Part shown: piece after piece, positions 7,399-15,524 of the stretch
How the letters are laid out: each line of letters opens with the position of its first letter
Position numbering within the stretch: position 1 is the stretch's first letter
DNA from: a virus
IMG/VR virus record: IMGVR_UViG_3300034141_000037
Coordinates: 1 to 38,372 of that record
Length of the DNA: 38,372 bases
Reading direction: 5' to 3' (one strand)
The notes under the pieces: generated by a model
Seen by the model: the letters and a program-made list of their open reading frames with translations, nothing else
What the model was told of the DNA's origin: nothing
Database searches by the model: none
Made by a program: the position numbers and the translations under genes

Positions 7399-10367
7399 TG
7401 CCGTCCCAGTCCTTCGACTACACCGGGACCTGGCAGACCTTCCGAGTCCCCGCTGGCGTCGAACTTCTCACCGTCGGCGTCAACGGTGCAGGCTCCGGCC
7501 CCAGGCATGGTGGTCGTGTCGCGGGACGCCTCCGGGTCCGTGGTGGGCAGATCCTCTACATCCTGGTCGGGCAGGAAGGCAGGCCCAACGTTGGCCGAGT
7601 AGGCGGGTCGGCTACCTACGGCGGCGGTGGAGCCGGTGGGAACGGCCTGGACGGTCCGGGCGGGTACAGCGGTGGTGGCGGATCCCACATACGCTCAGGG
7701 AGCCGCACAGGCCCCGTCATGGCCGCTGCCGGTGGCGCTGGTGGGGCGTCCGGGGACGGTGGCCGGGGTGGTGCCGGTGGTGCAGCCACAGGGATGAGCG
7801 GATTCCCCGGAACCGCTGGCCCAGGGGCAGTCGGGAACGCCACAGGAGGCACCCAGTCACAGGCCGGTAACGGTGGCACATCGTCGGCCCTCGCATCCCT
7901 GAACGGTCGCGGTGGCAACGAGGTCATCAACGGCCTCGGTGGCTCTGGTGGAACTGGACTCGTTGTCGGCACGTTCGGCGGTGGCGGTGGAGGTGGCGGC
8001 TACTACCCGGGTGGTGGTGGCCAGGCTGGGCTCACAGGCCGTACCCCCGGTGGCGGTGGAGCGGGTGGATCCAACTGGGTGGGATCGCTGACCGGCTTCA
8101 CCACGGAGCAGGGCGGCGGGGCGCTCAACCACGGCCTCGTGTCGATCACCTGGACCTCCCCAGCCCCAGCGAACCAGCCGCCGTCTGTGCCCTCCGATGT
8201 GCGGATCAACAACCTCCCCATCGCTGACGGACTCACCACCAACGCTGTCGGGTTCGTGAACGTCTCGGCAGTGGTGGACGACCCGACCATCAACGGGCAG
8301 CGGGTCCGGATGGAGGTGCGCTACTCCGCCAAGCGGGACTTCTCCTCCGGTGTCGGTCTGGAGACCTCGCTGTACCGGGCACAGGAGACGCGAGTCTCGG
8401 TCAACCTGCAGGGCCTGACCCCGAACACCCAGTACTACCTGCGCATCCATGCTCGGGATGCGGCTGGACTCCCGTCCCTGAACTACCGCTCCACCAGTTT
8501 CTGGACGAACCGGTTCCCGTTGGAGCCGGTGCTGCAGACTCCGCCCGACAACGCCGAGACCACCACGCTCATCTCCACGGTGTTCACCTGGCAGCATGTC
8601 GACCCAGACTCCGGTGCCAACCCTGCTGTACAGAATGCGTTCCGGATCCGGTGGAGGCGAGCAGCGACGCCGTTCGCTCCCGCTGGAGCGTGGGTGCAGC
8701 ATGGCCAGGTCACTGCCGGTGAGCAGTACGTCGCGGATCCTGGAGCGTTCAAGTCCAACACGTTCTACGAGTGGCAGGTCCAAACCCGGGACAACCAGGG
8801 GATGTGGGGACCCTGGGCATCACCGAGTACGTTCTTCGTGTCCGGGACCTCCACGCCACCGATGGTGCGGGAGCCCACCGGTGCAGAGGCCGTCGTCATC
8901 ACCGACCCTGTGGCCCTGTCGTGGAAGTTCCGGGACCCGGACCAGGGTGACGCGCAGACGAAGGCCGACATCAGGTACCGGCCAGCAGGCACACCGACCT
9001 GGTTCACCGTGCTGGGCAACGTCTCCACTCCTGGCAGCGCCCAGATATGGGAGTTCGCTGCGGACACGTTCCCTGCCAGCACGCTCACCGAGTGGCAGGT
9101 CCGGACCTACGACTCATCCACCCCTGAGGCATCGGACTGGTCGGACTCCGCGTTCTTCTGGGGCATCCGAACCCCCGGGGTGTCTGTCGCGGAGCCAGTG
9201 TTCCCTGAGTTCACCACCGTCCAGGAGTCTCTGGGCTGCGGCAACAACAGGGTGTTCATCTACGACCGTGGAGGCCGTTACCTGCGGGGGGAGATCACCC
9301 CTCTGGCCAGCATCAGGTGGGGGCGAAAGCGGGACGACATCTCCTCCTGCCTCATCAGTACTAATGGATTCGACAGCGACTGCGGCGACCTTCTGTCGCG
9401 CACCAGGACGTGGGCTCACGAGTTGGTGGTGTTCCGTGACGGTGTACGGGTGTGGGAAGGACCGATCAGCCGCATCCAGGGCCAGCAGGGGAACGTCGAG
9501 ATCGAAGCCAAGGATGTCTTCAACTACCTGTACCGCAGGATCATGCGACAGGGGTACAACGACTCCTACCGGATGGTGAACGGCCAGAGGGTCGGCAGGA
9601 AATCGGTGGTGGAGCGGGCCAGCCGGATCACGATGAACGCTCTGGCACCGGACGACCCGAACGTGCTGCCGTACCTCACCACGCTGGAGTTCCCGGACGA
9701 CGCGGGGCAGTCGAGGATCGTTCCCGACTACTCCCGAACTGCATGGGAGGAGATAGACGACCTCGCTGCTACAGCGGGCCTGGACTACACGGCTGTGGGT
9801 CGACGGATGATCTTCTGGGACACGCACCGTCCGCTCGGTCGGCTCCCGGAGATGAGGGACGAGAACTTCTCGGACCCACCCATCGTCACCGAGTACGGGA
9901 TGCAGTTGGCGACCGGCTACGCGGTGACCAACAACAACGGGATCTACGGTGCAGCGAACCGGGACTTCGGACCGTACGGCCTGGTAGAGATCCTGGTGTC
10001 CGCGTACGGGGAGACCGAGGGTGGGGCCACCGAGGTGCTGACGGCGGCTGCCCGGGAGGAGTTGGAGGCCACGCTGCGGCTGCAGGCTGTCCGGGGGATC
10101 GCGGCCCGGTACCCGGCTCCACTGCACGTCCGGGTCCCCGACAACTCCGCTCTACACCCGGACACGAACGTCGACATCAACCGGCTGATCCCTGGCGTCT
10201 GGGTGCCGGTGCGGGCGACAGGCACCATCAGGGATGTGGCTCAGTGGCAGAAGTTGGACGTGATGGAGGTGACGCAGGACAAGGGTGGCGAGAAGATCAC
10301 GGTCACCATGTCACCGGCACCGAACGCTGGGGCTGACCCTGATGCTGAGAACCAGGAGGAGGACTGA
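7398..10367 (+). CDS. Minor tail protein: Gly-rich, FN3-like repeats, Gp37-like domain
   Basis: 989 residues. Residues 1-255 are extremely Gly-rich, opening with S-F-D-Y-T-G-T-W-Q-T-F-R-V-P-A-G as in phage adhesin-like glycine-rich domains. About 260-595 hold three fibronectin III-like modules (L-T-P-N-T-Q-Y-Y-L-R-I, W-Q-V-Q-T-R-D and W-Q-V-R-T-Y-D strands). About 600-989 is a baseplate-type domain resembling the Siphovirus ReqiPepy6 Gp37-like family (V-F-I-Y-D-R-G-G, then V-V-F-R-D-G-V-R-V-W-E-G-P-I). It probably forms the tail-tip hub plus a host-surface module. The ATG in TGATG overlap is the likely start; an upstream in-frame GTG would extend into the previous gene. Confidence 0.85.
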   Translation: MPSQSFDYTGTWQTFRVPAGVELLTVGVNGAGSGPRHGGRVAGRLRVRGGQILYILVGQEGRPNVGRVGGSATYGGGGAGGNGLDGPGGYSGGGGSHIRSGSRTGPVMAAAGGAGGASGDGGRGGAGGAATGMSGFPGTAGPGAVGNATGGTQSQAGNGGTSSALASLNGRGGNEVINGLGGSGGTGLVVGTFGGGGGGGGYYPGGGGQAGLTGRTPGGGGAGGSNWVGSLTGFTTEQGGGALNHGLVSITWTSPAPANQPPSVPSDVRINNLPIADGLTTNAVGFVNVSAVVDDPTINGQRVRMEVRYSAKRDFSSGVGLETSLYRAQETRVSVNLQGLTPNTQYYLRIHARDAAGLPSLNYRSTSFWTNRFPLEPVLQTPPDNAETTTLISTVFTWQHVDPDSGANPAVQNAFRIRWRRAATPFAPAGAWVQHGQVTAGEQYVADPGAFKSNTFYEWQVQTRDNQGMWGPWASPSTFFVSGTSTPPMVREPTGAEAVVITDPVALSWKFRDPDQGDAQTKADIRYRPAGTPTWFTVLGNVSTPGSAQIWEFAADTFPASTLTEWQVRTYDSSTPEASDWSDSAFFWGIRTPGVSVAEPVFPEFTTVQESLGCGNNRVFIYDRGGRYLRGEITPLASIRWGRKRDDISSCLISTNGFDSDCGDLLSRTRTWAHELVVFRDGVRVWEGPISRIQGQQGNVEIEAKDVFNYLYRRIMRQGYNDSYRMVNGQRVGRKSVVERASRITMNALAPDDPNVLPYLTTLEFPDDAGQSRIVPDYSRTAWEEIDDLAATAGLDYTAVGRRMIFWDTHRPLGRLPEMRDENFSDPPIVTEYGMQLATGYAVTNNNGIYGAANRDFGPYGLVEILVSAYGETEGGATEVLTAAAREELEATLRLQAVRGIAARYPAPLHVRVPDNSALHPDTNVDINRLIPGVWVPVRATGTIRDVAQWQKLDVMEVTQDKGGEKITVTMSPAPNAGADPDAENQEED
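9354..9365. promoter_or_regulatory. 12-bp palindrome ATCAGTACTAAT, intragenic
   Basis: Copy inside the Gp37-like minor tail gene, encoding I-S-T-N in frame. It is the second copy buried in a structural gene and is not near any start codon. Confidence 0.7.
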
Positions 10368-10753
10368 TGGCCGGGCCGACATCGAACCAGCCTGCTGTCA
10401 CCAGTGCAGGTGAGTGGTTCGCTCGCCAGGAGAAGCGCATGATGCGGGAGGAGCGCCGTCCCACTGTGCGTCACGCCAGCGATCTCCTCGGGCCGGGGAT
10501 TGCGCCTCACGCGGTGCGGATCATGGACTGGTCGGGACCGGAGACGGAGTTCAACGGGTTCTTCTACTCCCAGCCCGGTGCGCTGCATTCGCCTGACTCC
10601 ACTCTGTGGTGGATCGGGCAGTCACTGAGCCAGATCGAGGGCTTCGGGATCCAGACGGTGTGGGACTACCGGGGGACCAGCAACCCTCCTCTGCAGCGCA
10701 CTCGGCGGTTCACCCTGGTGGGCGGATTGCGCGTCTTCGGGGCCTGGGGTTGA
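10367..10753 (+). CDS. Small minor tail protein
   Basis: 128 residues, starting in a TGATG overlap with the large minor tail gene. The N-terminus is charged (W-F-A-R-Q-E-K-R-M-M-R-E-E-R-R) and probably helical; the rest is mixed with aromatic strands. Genes in this position in actinophages are small tail-tip components. The family is not recognised, so the call rests on position and operon coupling. Confidence 0.6.
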   Translation: MAGPTSNQPAVTSAGEWFARQEKRMMREERRPTVRHASDLLGPGIAPHAVRIMDWSGPETEFNGFFYSQPGALHSPDSTLWWIGQSLSQIEGFGIQTVWDYRGTSNPPLQRTRRFTLVGGLRVFGAWG

Positions 10754-10760
10754 GCGTTCT

Positions 10761-10774
10761 TCGGTTACGCTGAG
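10761..10774 (+). promoter_or_regulatory. Repeated leader motif TCGGTTACGCTGAG
   Basis: Matches TCGGTTAGGCTGGG at 12491-12504 in 12 of 14 positions. Each lies about 70 bp before a tail-fibre-class gene and contains a TAnGCT hexamer that could be a -10, but no good -35 is present. Confidence 0.35.
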
Positions 10775-10832
10775 AAGACCAAACGTGGGTCGGTGCTGAC
10801 GGGTACTGCACTCTGTACGAACGGAGCAAGGC

Positions 10833-12485
10833 ATGGTTATTGCCGACGACAGCAAGCGTCTAGTCACCGACGCCGTTCTGGAGCAGAAGATCGCGGACGC
10901 TCTGGCCAACAAGGCGAACCGCATCCCGAACATGAAGACGATCGCTGGGAACTACACAGTGACCGTCAGCGATGTCACCACCGACACAGTGCTGTTCTTC
11001 AACACCTCGATCGACATCACCGTCACTGTCCCGGCGGATGTCGGCAGCACTGTCATCAGTCGCGGGAGTGAGGTGCCCTACGTGAACTGGGGCACGGGCG
11101 CGGTCACCTTCGTGGCCGCTACGGGAGGGACCCTCGGTGCGCCTGGCGGGAAGACCAAGACTTCCGTCCGGTTCGGTGGGGGACTGCTCCGAAAGGTCGC
11201 TACCTCCACCTGGCAACTGACCGGTTCTGACCTCGTAGTCCCCGAGAACGTGGTCGTACAGACCCCACCCACCGTTCCCCTCTCGGTGAATGCCGTAGCG
11301 GGTGTCACTTCTGCCACCCTCACCTGGGCCGCTCCTTCCTCCAACGGCAACAGCCCGATCACCGGCTACGACATCACGTACACCGGAGGGAACAGCGGCA
11401 CTGCCACTGCGAGCGCCACCGCCTTCACGGCCACCGGTCTCGCCGCTGGCGTACCGGTCTCGTTCACCGTCCGGGCACGGAACGTCATCGGCACCAGTGC
11501 CGCCGTCACCTCGAACACCGTCACACCCACCAGTGGTGGCGGCAACCCCGGCCACCTGGACCCGAACACGTACTGGCATGTCCCGCAGTACGAGGTGCCC
11601 GCTGGAGCGAAGTTCTGGAACGGGTCCACCAGCCTGGACGCCGCCCTCACGTCGCTCACCTCCGGGCAGACGCTGATCTTGGACTTCGACGCGACCAAGG
11701 TTGAGAAGGTCGATGTCAACCTGGCGCCGAACGTGAAGATCCGCGCTGCTGCCGGGAAGCGTCCCATCATCGACGGCACCTTCCGCATCGGCAGGGACTC
11801 CGGCACCGGCTGGTCGGTGTGGGGTCTCGACATCGCCTACAAGACCGATGTGGTGGCTGGCGACCACATGCTGAAGTTGGACGGTGGATCTGGGGACTGG
11901 GGCTACTCCCGCTGCTGGATGCCTGGCCCGAACGGGTGCTACACGTTGGTCCGTCCGGGGCAGGAGGTCCACGACTGGAGGTTCCACCACTCGTGGGTGC
12001 ATGACAACCCGGGCTTCAACACTGGTCACACGAACGTGCAGGACCACTGCTTCTACATCTCCGGCAACGAGTACGCCGCCGATCAGAACGGTCTCGTGGA
12101 GAACTGCCTGGTGGAGGACGCTCCCCGTGGCCGGAACATCAAGTTGGGTTCCTCGTCCAGCGGTGCCGCCACCATCGGTGGCATCACGATCCGAAAGTGC
12201 ACACTGAGGAACGGTCAGGGACCGTCGAACGGCCAGTGCTCCAACGGTGGCCGGAACACCATCTGGGAGAACCTGGTCCTCATCGACTCAGGTGACCCGT
12301 CGAACCTCACCGACGGTGGGGACATCTCCGGGAACATCTACCGGAACTGCCGGGGTGACGGGAGTCCGGTGGGCGAGAACACCGCTGGGTTCAGGGACGC
12401 CGGTGGCAACGCCACACTGTCAGTGGCGGCACTCAGCGACTACGTTGCTATGGCCAAGTTGGGCTTCGGTCACCTCGCGCTGTAA
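10833..12485 (+). CDS. Tail spike-like protein with FN3 and beta-helix domains
   Basis: 550 residues. About 1-30 form a helical N-terminus (L-E-Q-K-I-A-D-A-L-A-N-K-A) likely for trimerisation or attachment. About 35-135 are beta-rich. About 145-233 are an FN3 module (P-T-V-P-L-S-V-N-A, I-T-G-Y-D-I-T-Y, F-T-V-R-A-R-N). About 240-550 carry repeated short strands (N-V-K-I-R, I-I-D-G-T-F-R-I, N-C-L-V-E-D-A, I-T-I-R-K-C-T-L-R-N) typical of a right-handed beta-helix of the pectate-lyase/tail-spike type. Likely a receptor-binding or polysaccharide-degrading protein; no catalytic residues assigned. The ATG is preceded by GGAGCAAGG. Confidence 0.75.
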   Translation: MVIADDSKRLVTDAVLEQKIADALANKANRIPNMKTIAGNYTVTVSDVTTDTVLFFNTSIDITVTVPADVGSTVISRGSEVPYVNWGTGAVTFVAATGGTLGAPGGKTKTSVRFGGGLLRKVATSTWQLTGSDLVVPENVVVQTPPTVPLSVNAVAGVTSATLTWAAPSSNGNSPITGYDITYTGGNSGTATASATAFTATGLAAGVPVSFTVRARNVIGTSAAVTSNTVTPTSGGGNPGHLDPNTYWHVPQYEVPAGAKFWNGSTSLDAALTSLTSGQTLILDFDATKVEKVDVNLAPNVKIRAAAGKRPIIDGTFRIGRDSGTGWSVWGLDIAYKTDVVAGDHMLKLDGGSGDWGYSRCWMPGPNGCYTLVRPGQEVHDWRFHHSWVHDNPGFNTGHTNVQDHCFYISGNEYAADQNGLVENCLVEDAPRGRNIKLGSSSSGAATIGGITIRKCTLRNGQGPSNGQCSNGGRNTIWENLVLIDSGDPSNLTDGGDISGNIYRNCRGDGSPVGENTAGFRDAGGNATLSVAALSDYVAMAKLGFGHLAL

Positions 12486-12490
12486 CGGTC

Positions 12491-12504
12491 TCGGTTAGGC
12501 TGGG
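12491..12504 (+). promoter_or_regulatory. Repeated leader motif TCGGTTAGGCTGGG
   Basis: Second copy of the motif at 10761, 68 bp before the collar-protein reading-frame start. A shared promoter or RNA element is possible; only the sequence similarity and conserved distance support it. Confidence 0.35.
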
Positions 12505-12523
12505 GGAGCACGACGGCCAGGCC

Positions 12524-12535
12524 ATTAGTACTGAT
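12524..12535. promoter_or_regulatory. 12-bp palindrome ATTAGTACTGAT
   Basis: Lies 24 bp before the first possible start of the collar-domain gene, in the leader just ahead of a TTGAGGAG ribosome-binding site. Confidence 0.75.
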
Positions 12536-12558
12536 GGTCGGGAGCCCTGACTTGAGGA

Positions 12559-13212
12559 GTGGTTGTCATCGCTAGATGTGGGTGCTCCTCCGACAGGTGC
12601 GGGTGCAACTTCGTAGCAGGGAACGGTGTCGCCATCAGTGGCGCAGGTTCACCTTCAAACCCGTACGTGGTGAGCGCCGAAGGCGGAGACAACGGCGGGG
12701 GTGGAGTACAGCGCCTGGTAGGGGAGATCGTCGCCTACGGCGGATCCACGGCACCCGCTGGCTGGCTGATCTGCAACGGTGCAGCCGTGAGCCGCACCCT
12801 CTACGCGGACCTGTTCGCGGTGATCGGGGTGGACTTCGGGGCTGGGGACGGGTCGACCACGTTTAACCTGCCAGCCGCCCAGGGGCGCACCCTGCAAGGC
12901 CCCACGAACGCGGCACCACGCGGCACCACGGGCGGTTCAGCAACCGCCACTCTGGACTCGACCAACGTCCCCTCTCACACTCACCCGCTGTCCACAGCGG
13001 GGAACCACCGACACGACCTGGACCTGTCCACCGCTGTGGGTGACACAGGGGCGAACGTCCCCACCGGCACGGTGGTCCGGGACCGGGGATCGAACGCTGC
13101 TGTGGAGCCTGCTGGGGACCACACCCACGTCGTGGGAGCGAACACCGGTGGCGGGCAGCCGTTCAGCATCGTGTCCCCGTTCGTGTCCGTCAACATGCTA
13201 ATCAAAACTTAG
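12559..13212 (+). CDS. Tail collar-domain protein
   Basis: 217 residues. The N-terminus has a Cys-rich anchor (R-C-G-C ... C-G-C-x-F-x-A-G-x-G) followed by A-I-S-G-x-G-S. About residues 52-110 match the phage tail collar / microcystin-dependent protein family: G-E-I-V-A-Y-G-G, P-A-G-W-L-I-C-N-G, L-F-A-V-I-G, F-N-L-P-A. The C-terminus has H-T-H and H-R-H clusters, frequent in such fibre tips. The start is uncertain: the only in-frame standard codon (GTG) directly abuts the Shine-Dalgarno sequence, while an ATC codon is 8 bp from it. Role: tail fibre or adhesin tip. Confidence 0.8.
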   Translation: MVVIARCGCSSDRCGCNFVAGNGVAISGAGSPSNPYVVSAEGGDNGGGGVQRLVGEIVAYGGSTAPAGWLICNGAAVSRTLYADLFAVIGVDFGAGDGSTTFNLPAAQGRTLQGPTNAAPRGTTGGSATATLDSTNVPSHTHPLSTAGNHRHDLDLSTAVGDTGANVPTGTVVRDRGSNAAVEPAGDHTHVVGANTGGGQPFSIVSPFVSVNMLIKT

Positions 13213-13233
13213 TTAGGGGTCTATGATGAAGTT

Positions 13234-13653
13234 ATGGACACAGACCTCATATGGGCAGCAGGATTCATCGACGGAGAGGGCTGCTTCAGCGCCGGAGTCA
13301 CGCCTGCCGGGACTGTCCGCGTCGTGCTCGTCACGAGCCAGCGCATCCGCGACCCGCTTGACGACCTACAGGGCATGTTCGGTGGGACCATCAACCCAGT
13401 CGTCAACAAGGGCAACCCGGCCTTCATTCACACCATCTCTGGTCGACAGGAATTGGCTACCTGCATCGACGGCATCTACCCCTATCTCCGCTGCAAGCAG
13501 GATCAGGCTGCGGTTGCCCGTGAGATCGCGCAGCACCTGCTTGAACACGGTGGCCGTGGTCGTTACTCGACCATCGACAAGGAGTGGTGCGCGATGAAGG
13601 TGCGTCTGCTCTCAACCCTGAAGCGGCCTTGGCTGCTTCAGCCAAAGACGTGA
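13234..13653 (+). CDS. LAGLIDADG homing endonuclease
   Basis: 139 residues with one LAGLIDADG motif near the N-terminus (W-A-A-G-F-I-D-G-E-G-C-F-S), including the catalytic acidic residue. Single-motif enzymes of this length work as homodimers. It is a selfish element rather than a phage function: it sits between two tail-fibre genes with no link to tail assembly. It is tail-to-tail with the HNH gene at 13679, 25 bp away. No strong ribosome-binding site is visible, but TATGAT 7 bp upstream of the ATG could be a -10. Confidence 0.88.
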   Translation: MDTDLIWAAGFIDGEGCFSAGVTPAGTVRVVLVTSQRIRDPLDDLQGMFGGTINPVVNKGNPAFIHTISGRQELATCIDGIYPYLRCKQDQAAVAREIAQHLLEHGGRGRYSTIDKEWCAMKVRLLSTLKRPWLLQPKT

Positions 13654-13678
13654 GAGGGCGGCTCTGATGGCACGCTGC

Positions 13679-14146
13679 TCAGCCTTCCCTTCGCCGCCTC
13701 TCGCGGTCGCGGTGGCAGATCAGGCACGCCCGTGCGCCCGACTTCAGCGTTCGGAGATTGCCCTTCTCGTAGGGGTGGTTGCGGGGGCAGTGGGTCTTGG
13801 CTCGCCGCTTGGCTTGCACACCCTGTCGGCCACGCCGCCAGTTCTCAGTTTGATCGCGCACAACGAGGTGGCTCTCCTCGATGCAGCAGCGGTGTACGCA
13901 GGTCTCGTCACCCTGGCAGGTCTTGTCCTGGTTGTGGCACTCATGATCTACGGACTCTGTTCGGCCTGGCAGGAGCGGACGACCAAGAATCTGGGACATG
14001 ACCAGGCGGTGCACCCACTGGCCGGTGCCGTCAGCCCAGACCTTCAGATACCCACGACTCACACTTCCCTTCGTGGCGATCAAGCAGCCGTTCTCGTGAC
14101 GCACGGCAGTGGCGAGCAGGACCTGATACATCTCGGAGGAGTTCAC
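13679..14146 (-). CDS. HNH homing endonuclease (antisense to tail operon)
   Basis: 155 residues. The core V-H-R-L-V-M-S-Q-I-L-G-R-P-L, V-D-H-E-C-H-N, then C-V-H-R-C-C-I-E-E-S-H-L is a Cys-rich HNH nuclease with a structural zinc. The C-terminus adds a second knuckle (C-P-R-N-H-P-Y ... A-C-L-I-C-H-R-D). It is the only leftward gene within the rightward tail block, which marks it as an invader. The GTG start at 14146 is chosen; an internal ATG (14131) would shorten it by five residues. Its 5' end abuts the Shine-Dalgarno region of the next tail gene. Confidence 0.85.
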   Translation of the reverse strand: MNSSEMYQVLLATAVRHENGCLIATKGSVSRGYLKVWADGTGQWVHRLVMSQILGRPLLPGRTESVDHECHNQDKTCQGDETCVHRCCIEESHLVVRDQTENWRRGRQGVQAKRRAKTHCPRNHPYEKGNLRTLKSGARACLICHRDRERRRREG

Positions 14147-14165
14147 ATGGCAACTTTACTCGGAG

Positions 14166-15113
14166 GTGAGTCCAATCGTTAGGTGTTGCGGAGGCACAGG
14201 AACCTGCGCCTGCAGGATCGACGCCGGACGAGGGATCAAGATCAGCGGGGTGGGCTCCTCACAGGACCCGTACATCCTCTCCAACGAGATCGTCCTGAGC
14301 GTTGAGGACAACCCGGTCTTCGACCTCACCCTGACCGGCCAGGGGACGCTGGAGGCCCCGTGGAGGCTCAGCGTCAACTACCGGGACACCGCCACTCTGG
14401 ACGACATCCCCAATGTCGACACCTCCGCTCGTCAGAACGGCTACTCCCTCACCTGGGATGCCGCAAACAGCCGGTGGATCGCCTCCCAGGTGAGCGGCGG
14501 TGGGGGCGGGGGAACTCTCCTGGTCGACAACTCACTGACCGGTGACGGGTCGGCGGGTGCGCCCCTGCAGGTGCGTGAGAACGCCGCCCGCTACCTGGAG
14601 ACGACCACTGCGGGGCTGGGACTGAACGATGCCGGTGTGCAGCGCATCATCCGGAAGTTCACCACCGCCACTGCCCGGAACGCTGCCACTCCTGCTCCTG
14701 TGCTGAACACGCTGTCGATGCTGGACGACGCACCGGGTCGGATCGACTACTGGACCGGGACCGCGTGGGCTCCGCTGGTGACAGCAGGCAACCTGGCTGT
14801 GGCGAACGGCGCCCAGTTTATGTCCCTGTCTGGCGCGTACGCCGGTGGACCAGTGACCACCTTGGTCAAGCAGATCAGCCTCACCACCGCCGCAGACGGC
14901 ACGTTCACCGCCGTCTCTGCCGCTGAACTGACAGGCCGGGCCGGTGTCCTGGAGTGCTCGATCATCCCTGTGCAGCCATCCGGAGCGGCTCAGGTGTGGC
15001 TCCCCATGGTGTCGTCGGGGACCACTTTCGTTCGAGGCACAGCCTGGAATGTAGCGGGAACGGTACGAGGAAACACGGCCATCCAGGCTACCGTGAGAGC
15101 CTTGCTGTACTGA
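14166..15113 (+). CDS. Minor tail protein, N-terminal paralogue of the collar protein
   Basis: 315 residues. The first 40 residues repeat the Cys-rich anchor of the collar protein (I-V-R-C-C ... C-A-C-R-x-D-A-G-R-G, I-S-G-V-G-S, P-Y-I-L-S). The remainder differs: a Gly run near 115-120, G-x-L-T-G-D-G-S/A-P-L-Q-V motifs and a beta-rich C-terminus. A common anchor with different tips suggests both attach to the same tail site. The start is unclear for the same reason as in the paralogue: GTG lies inside GGAGGTG, and ATC is 8 bp from GGAGG. Confidence 0.72.
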   Translation: MSPIVRCCGGTGTCACRIDAGRGIKISGVGSSQDPYILSNEIVLSVEDNPVFDLTLTGQGTLEAPWRLSVNYRDTATLDDIPNVDTSARQNGYSLTWDAANSRWIASQVSGGGGGGTLLVDNSLTGDGSAGAPLQVRENAARYLETTTAGLGLNDAGVQRIIRKFTTATARNAATPAPVLNTLSMLDDAPGRIDYWTGTAWAPLVTAGNLAVANGAQFMSLSGAYAGGPVTTLVKQISLTTAADGTFTAVSAAELTGRAGVLECSIIPVQPSGAAQVWLPMVSSGTTFVRGTAWNVAGTVRGNTAIQATVRALLY

Positions 15114-15134
15114 CGACGCCTGGGAGGGCCACTC

Positions 15135-15524
15135 ATGGACCTGGATATCTCAGGCATCCTACTCGGGGTGTTCGGCCTCATCGCCACGGTGGCGGCGATG
15201 CTCGCTGCCGTCATCTGGGGGAACGTCCAGGGACTCCGCAGCGCGAACGCCGACCTCCGTCTCCGGGTGACAGACCTGGAGTCCTCGAACCTCACTCTGA
15301 AGGCCGAGAACGTGGAGTTGAAGTCCTCTCTCCGCACCCTCACGCAGACCATCACCGGTGAGGTGCATTGGGAGGCGCTCAGTGAGGTACTGGAGCATCA
15401 CCACCGTGACGCGATCCAGCACTGGGAGAAGGAGACGGGTGCGATCACTGACATGAGGGACCTCATCAAGGAGTCCACCAGTCTGCTCGCTGACATCTTG
15501 AGGGAGGAGAGGCGAGGTGCCTAA
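15135..15524 (+). CDS. Membrane protein with coiled coil
   Basis: 129 residues. The N-terminal transmembrane helix (about 8-28, I-L-L-G-V-F-G-L-I-A-T-V-A-A-M-L) is followed by a heptad-rich coiled coil (about 32-75, L-R-L-R-V-T-D-L-E-S-S-N-L) and a charged helical tail. The ATG has GGGAGGG 6 bp upstream. It ends in an 8-bp overlap with another single-pass membrane protein, at the end of the tail operon where lysis genes often lie. A holin-like or lysis-accessory role is possible, but no family is recognised. Confidence 0.65.
   Translation: MDLDISGILLGVFGLIATVAAMLAAVIWGNVQGLRSANADLRLRVTDLESSNLTLKAENVELKSSLRTLTQTITGEVHWEALSEVLEHHHRDAIQHWEKETGAITDMRDLIKESTSLLADILREERRGA

Noticed and set aside
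10860-12047. 395-codon antisense frame in the tail-spike gene
   Set aside because: Product is low-complexity Arg/Gly/Val without domains; the opposite strand encodes recognisable FN3 and beta-helix modules.
13667-14182. 171-codon rightward frame opposite the HNH gene
   Set aside because: The leftward strand encodes a clear HNH nuclease with its zinc Cys. Only the last 11 codons (from 14147) have a good ribosome-binding site, which is noted separately.
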